64,000 nucleotides of DNA. It comes from Knufia peltigerae. Taxonomy: Eukaryota > Ascomycota > Eurotiomycetes > Chaetothyriales > Trichomeriaceae. Under the pieces are notes generated by a model. The model made no database searches. It was not told the DNA's origin and saw only the letters and a program-made list of their open reading frames with translations. The stretch spans positions 156,561 through 220,560 of the forward strand of contig JAPDRN010000053.1 in NCBI GenBank assembly GCA_030247855.1, written 5' to 3'. Shown here piece after piece: positions 58,940-64,000 of the stretch. Position numbers and translations under genes: made by a program. Every line of letters starts with the position of its first letter. The first letter of the stretch is position 1.

Positions 58940-59429
58940 TAGGGACGATTGTGAAAGATGAATGAGTCTTTGACGGAGTATGGAGGATGGTAATTTCCAT
59001 TGTGGTTCGGGACAAGAAGAGAATAATGTTGCCGGGTGAGGTTGAAGATTCAAAACAATGTGAACGGTGTTATATCGTAGTGGCTCGACAGTTGTCGAGT
59101 ACTGAATGTATCATGATGGGTTCCTTGTACTGTACCTTCCATCAGTTACGAATACCCTAGGTCTCCTCAAATGAGCCCGCCTAATGAAGTTTGAGTTGTG
59201 TTTTGAGTGTTTTAAAGAACATCACGAGGCTTCCTCCACGCACGTTTGTACGCACAAAGGTATCTGATATTAGCCTCGCGGCTCCAGATTCCCAAGGCTG
59301 CTGTTGTGGTAGGATCGAATCCACTCTGACGCGCTTGTACCCGAGTACGAATAGAATATTTTGCAAAACTTACGTTCCTCCCCCTCCGCCTGTCGAGATG
59401 GAAGGACAATAATCTGTCCGTCTCCCTCC

Positions 59430-59466
59430 TTCCTCCTCCTCCTCCTCCTCCTCCTCCTTCCTCCTC
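59430..59466. repeat. TCC/CTCC repeat
   Basis: About ten TCC units with a slight interruption. Confidence 0.85.
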
Positions 59467-60607
59467 CGTGGAGGGTCGGAAGGATTTGAGTAAGAGAGAT
59501 GATGTTTCTCGATGCTGTGTGGAGGGGGAAATTATCCGTTTACCGAAAGGATTCGCATTGCATACCTTACCTCACCCCTTGTGATTTCGAGTGGTTGCTG
59601 ACAAGCGCAGCGGCGTAGTAAGGGTTACTTCGTAAGCGAAACATATTGTACGAGTAGGTGCGTTTGTGTGATGGTTGGATTGGATTGGAATGAACCAACG
59701 CGCGCGCCCTCCTTCTCAGCCCTCAGCCCATGCCTTAGGGGTATGAATTGTAACTAAAAAGTTGTCACTTGCTGACCGATGGATGATGGATGATGGATGG
59801 TGGTGGTGGTGGCTGTGGCCTTCGGAATATCCGGGTCGACATGTGCATACGTACTGTATAACCGAGTGGGTTGTGAACAAAATGTCTTTTGGTGGCAGAA
59901 GAAAAGGATTTTTTCCTTTAACCCTCGAGGCACAAATAACACGGGGGAGTATGATAGGAATTTTGTCGTATTCGTACCGAATAAACTCTAACTCCCCTAG
60001 GTAGTCAACAATCTTTACGGAGTAGAAGAGCTTGGTATTGTACTCTACACCAAACATCTACCCAATATTGTACTACGTAGAGTCAACTGTCTGACAAAGA
60101 GAAAGAGAAATTGGGATTGGGAATCACAGACGACTGATACTCCGTACATACCAAAGGTACCTAAACATTCCCACTCCCTCCCCCTTTACTCCGTATTAAA
60201 TTGATAGACACTTTGCCTCGTCAAACATTCGGTATCACCCTGCGTAATCTGAAAAAAAGAGACGGTCATGTGTCCGCATGTGGACAAGGTACCAAACAAA
60301 ATCTCATCGGATTCATGTCTTATTCCGGTTGCAATATGCGATCGACGCGAGGACTCCATCGACCAACCAAAACAACTCAAAGGATACTCCGTACATACGA
60401 CGAATCCTCGGACTCGGATGACGAATGCTTCGTATCCCGCACCATTTACTCGAATTGTCCCTACATGCGACTTTTGAGTTGGTGTCCTCGCCCTTCTCTT
60501 CTTCTTCCTCTTCGTCCTCCTCCTCCTTGCTCATCACCGCCAACCTCCATTCTTTTTTTTGGTGTCGCTTCGAATGATCACCCAATCAAACAATAAATAA
60601 TTGCGAA

Positions 60608-60636
60608 TACGAGTACGAGAACGGGTGGTACTCGTA
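60608..60636. repeat. hairpin-forming inverted repeat
   Basis: Nine-base arms TACGAGTAC and GTACTCGTA flank an 11-base loop. The arm is one of the motif types repeated across the window's intergenic DNA. Confidence 0.75.
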
Positions 60637-61179
60637 CGAATCCGACTCATCACACCCCGGCCAAAGTCGTCGATCTTTTCCGTACCACCTGAACAACTTT
60701 CCCTCTTACTTGTCATTATTATTGTTTTCGATCATAATCATAAAGCATTCGGGGTTCGGGTCCTACATTAGACTCCGTCCAAAACAAGTCTTGATCTCCT
60801 CAGCAGATTATTTCTTTCTTCGAACAGCAAAAAGCCTCGGGAGGATCATTGCTGACTCGCCGGCTCCGGTCAGTCATAATCGGTCATAATATTTCTCCGC
60901 TGTGGCTGTGATTCAGAGAACAAGCTGTTGACTAGCAAAACTTGTGGAGTAACGGAGAGGCAAACAACACAACAAAAGGACCATCCATCCTTTGGACCAG
61001 GCCGGACCCCGTAAACCTTGAACTTGACGGTTTCCTTCGTCTCTCACATACCTCGACTTCTCGATATACAGCCCATATTCCCTTCCCCCGCGTCATACGG
61101 ATACCATTTTTGTTTGTCCATTGATAATTTTGTTTCCTTGAGAGAAACAAATTTTTCACCCATCAAACCAAATCAAACC

Positions 61180-62849
61180 ATGGCGCTCCTTTCTGTTCCA
61201 AACATCTCACTCCCCGTTCTCATCATCGCTTTTGTAGCGTTGTTTGCCCTTCACCGGATTTACTTTGAGTTGACCACTGGTGCTCGACGGAGGCGGATGA
61301 TCAGAGAGAATGGCTGCGAGCCCGTGTACCAGTACCCTCACAAGGGGATTGGTGGTAAATTGCTTGGGTTGGACGTCATCAAGGAAATGGTAAAATCGGG
61401 AAAGGAAGGCCGCATGCACGAAGCCACTCGACTGAGGAACTTTTCCGACGGAAGAAAGACATTGAAGGTCAAGGTTCTGAGACAAAGATGTACGTGGCCC
61501 ATGGGAGTATGATGGTCAAATTCGCTAACATTTGGGGGCGCCTTCAAGTCATCTCGACCATCGAGCCAGAGAACGTCAAGACCATCCTGTCGACGAGGTT
61601 CGCCGATTACTCGTTGGGTCGAAGACGGAAAGAAGTCTTTGTGCCCATTTTCGGACACGGCATCTTTGCCACGGACGGCGCTGCCTGGGAGAGGTCACGA
61701 TCCATGGTGCGACCGAATTTCACACGACAGCAAGTCGCAGATCTCGACATGTTCGAGGCGCACGTGTCTCATCTGATAGATTCGATCCCCCGGGACGGAT
61801 CTACAGTTGACCTACAGGATTTGTTCTTCGGTCTGACCATGGATTCGGCGACGGAATTCCTGTTTGGTCAATCGACCAACACGCTGGCGCCGGGATTGGA
61901 AACCAAGTCCGCCAATGAGTTTGTCAAGGCCTTTGTATATGTCACCGAAAGTAAGTCTACAAGTTTTTGGAGCGGGTCACTAAAATGCATCATCTCCCCC
62001 TGCTTACACCGTGCAACAGCCGTCTCCAAGAATTTCGCCTCGGGCGGTCTCACCGAATACCTCCCGGACAAGAAATGGAAAAAGAGCATCCAGATCATGC
62101 ACGACTTTGCCGACGACATCATCCGGGAAGCCATGGATGAAGCCACCAAGGAGAAGCAGCAGCCTGGGCGCAGCGGTCGTCGCTACGTGTTCTTGCGCGA
62201 ACTGCTTCGGCAGACGCAGGACCTCTACGCGTTGCGCTCCGAACTCCTCAACATCCTCCTCGCCGGACGGGACACCACGGCGGGTCTCCTTTCCAACACG
62301 TGGCACGTCCTGTCGAAGCGGCCCGACATCTGGCGGAAGTTGAGGACGGAGGTGGAGGAGCTCGGCGGCGAACGACCCGACTACGCGGCGATCAAGGACA
62401 TGAAGTACCTGAAATGGGTGTTGAACGAGTCGCTCCGCCTGATGCCCGTGGTCCCGGGGAACAGCCGCGAGGCCATCAGGGACACCGTCCTGCCGGTCGG
62501 CGGTGGTCCGGACGGCCAATCGCCCGTGCTCATCAAGGAGGGCGAGATCGTCGCCTACTCCCCGTGGTCCATGCACCGCCGGGAAGACTTTTACGGCCCG
62601 GACGCGCTGGAGTTCAAGCCGGAGAGGTGGGAGACGCTGAGGCCCGGTTGGGAGTACCTACCTTTCAACGGCGGCCCGCGCATCTGCGTCGGCCAGCAGT
62701 ACGCGCTGATGGAGGCGAGTTACGCGACCATCAGACTCATCCAGACATTCCCCAGGATCGAAAGCAGGGACGAACGGGAATGGAGGGAATGGCTGACGAT
62801 CACCTTGTCGAGTGGTGTCGGTTGCAAGGTTGCCTTGTATGAGAAGTGA
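61180..62849 (+). CDS. Cytochrome P450, CYP52-like (alkane/fatty acid omega-hydroxylase type)
   Basis: Three exons, 61180-61489, 61549-61950 and 62020-62849, with introns of 59 and 69 nt, encode 513 residues. CYP52 enzymes in the ER hydroxylate n-alkane or fatty acid ends, feeding dioic acid and beta-oxidation routes. A single N-terminal membrane anchor lies at about residues 10-30. The family core includes F-G-H-G-I-F-A-T-D-G-A-A-W, then the I-helix L-A-G-R-D-T-T-A-G (about 318), E374-x-x-R377, and the heme loop F-N-G-G-P-R-I-C with C460. The match to CYP52 rests on that layout and the N-terminal F-x-Y-P-H-K-G-I-G-like region (here Y-Q-Y-P-H-K-G-I-G-G-K). Intron 2 has no stop and is a multiple of three. 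Substrate is not shown by sequence. Confidence 0.87.
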
Positions 62850-63267
62850 GGAAATAAGGGTAGGACACGAGAGACTTCTTCTTTTTCTGGATCAGTATGG
62901 CACGAGTCTGGATCGTTTTCTCTACAGTACGCCTAAGGTGTATTGTAAAGATTGTTGTTTATCAGCACTTTACCCACCTCAGCCCTTTTTTCCAAACCAT
63001 TACGGCTTCGGCGTATGAGAATTGTTTTTTATTATATTTTTGTTGTTGAAATGAGTATGCCATACAGAATATTTTTGATTCGCCTTCTACTTTAGATTTC
63101 GCCATACAACTGCCGGACCCTCCGTTGAAATTTCGACCAAGGCACTTCTTCGAGCGCACATCACGCGCCAGAGTTCTCTCTTTACGGAGATTTTAGATTC
63201 TATAGGCTTTCGATAAGTTGGCTGGTCATACGAGATAACGGAGTTTACATAGAAAGTGACAATCAAC

Positions 63268-63298
<31 letters not shown>

Positions 63299-64000
63299 TA
63301 AGATCGGAATAATCGTTTGCCGAGAATGACCTGACTTTGGGAATGATTGGGACGATCACCGGTGTTGAAAGAAATATGACGGGGTGAGGGCGAACTCGTC
63401 CATACATAGGTCCCTCCTTTTACTCGCAGGGTGGGTTTGTGATCACAGATCAACAATGATCAATGATCAATGAACGCATACTCCGTAATACGAGTACTCC
63501 GTTGTACGGGAGTAACCAAAAAAAGTAGACGGGGCTTGGTTTTTTTTTTTGGCACATTGTTGGCAAGCCTATAACGCCGTACAAAGCTGGGGTGGATTTT
63601 CAATCGCGCGAGTTTCAACAAAAGTCTGCCTTGTTTTCTTTTTGTTCGAGCCCACTGACCGACTTGACCCGTGACCGGATGGGTTGACAAGTTTGTCATT
63701 CGTCGTGAGGGGGGGAGGGGGGAGGGCGTACGAAGAGTACTGTACTGTATAACTAGTTATAAGGTAGGACTAAAGAGTCACAACGACAAATCCTTGTGAC
63801 TTTCTCTTCTTTATTCGTTGCTTCAATCAGGAATTATTCCAATACTGACAAGCCCAACCATCGTTTACGAAAGAAAAAGTATGGACTACTTTTCGTGTTC
63901 GTGTTCGTGTTTGGAAAGAAAATACTTCCCGTATGATGAGCCTCACTTTTTCTGCATTTGGCTATTCGTAACAAAGGTTCAGTTCCATCGTACTGGGAAG
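62850..64000. other. intergenic end of window
   Basis: 1.1 kb with no supportable gene. It contains a GATGAC repeat (63268-63297), a cluster of CTCCGTA/GTACTC motifs (63479-63520) and GC-rich runs near 63708-63726. Confidence 0.5.
63268..63297. repeat. GATGAC hexamer repeat
   Basis: About five tandem GATGAC units. Confidence 0.9.

Larger units (their letters stand above)
58940..61179. other. intergenic with TCC repeat and motif cluster
   Basis: 2.2 kb with no gene. It contains a TCC-rich repeat at about 59430-59466, five TACTCCGTA-type motifs (58975, 60014-60024, 60138-60150, 60187-60195, 60385-60394) and a 9-bp-arm hairpin at 60608-60636. Confidence 0.5.

Noticed and set aside
57950..59053. 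367-residue frame on the minus strand
   Set aside because: Antisense to the cryptochrome FAD domain and RGG tail.

Overview
This window is nuclear DNA from a filamentous ascomycete (Pezizomycotina). A Eurotiomycetes relative, perhaps a black-yeast type (Chaetothyriales), is my best guess, but that is inference. The evidence is short GT-AG introns (mostly 50-60 nt) with CTAAC/CTGAC branch sites, a catalytic Argonaute of the QDE-2 type, an Arg5,6 fusion precursor, a CYP52-type P450, a cryptochrome DASH with an RGG tail, a GPI-anchored GH76 cell-wall protein and a Seb1-like stress factor. I rebuilt exon structures by hand from splice signals and reading-frame continuity. Genes with an ATG in a plausible context are given from that ATG.

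Layout. 1-3200: a tRNA-Lys(UUU) gene carrying two insertions, one of which looks like a spliceosomal intron, then a nonsense-broken zinc-finger/DEDDh-exonuclease gene. 3700-16000: a dense housekeeping block, TRM44-like (+), COG3 (-), FMP25/RCC1L-like (+), ASF1 (-) and RNA14 (+); COG3/FMP25 and ASF1/RNA14 are divergent pairs, TRM44/COG3 and FMP25/ASF1 are convergent. 17000-20500: Argonaute with an unusually long first intron. 22000-35600, all minus strand: a Skt5/Chs4-type chitin synthase regulator, Rec8 cohesin, ARG5,6 and a synaptobrevin (Snc1-like). 35600-40800: a gene-poor, motif-rich stretch holding a small SnoaL-like gene and a short-chain dehydrogenase. 40800-47800: CBP4, a GH76 (Dfg5/Dcw1-like) enzyme, an Fmp46-type thioredoxin-fold protein and an F-box-like hypothetical gene. 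47800-53450: 5.6 kb with no supportable gene, ending in a pyrimidine-rich leader before the Seb1-like zinc-finger gene (53458-54771). 56900-62850: cryptochrome DASH and a CYP52-type P450. The last 1.1 kb looks non-coding.

The genes do not form one pathway. Small functional echoes are two complex III assembly factors (FMP25-like, CBP4), two cell-wall genes (Skt5-like, GH76) and two membrane-traffic genes (COG3, Snc1-like). No CRISPR array, rRNA gene, intact transposon or secondary-metabolite core enzyme was seen. The most unusual observation is the tRNA-Lys gene. After removing a canonical 19-nt intron and a 51-nt GT...TACTAAC...CAG segment from the anticodon stem, it folds into a full 73-nt cloverleaf.
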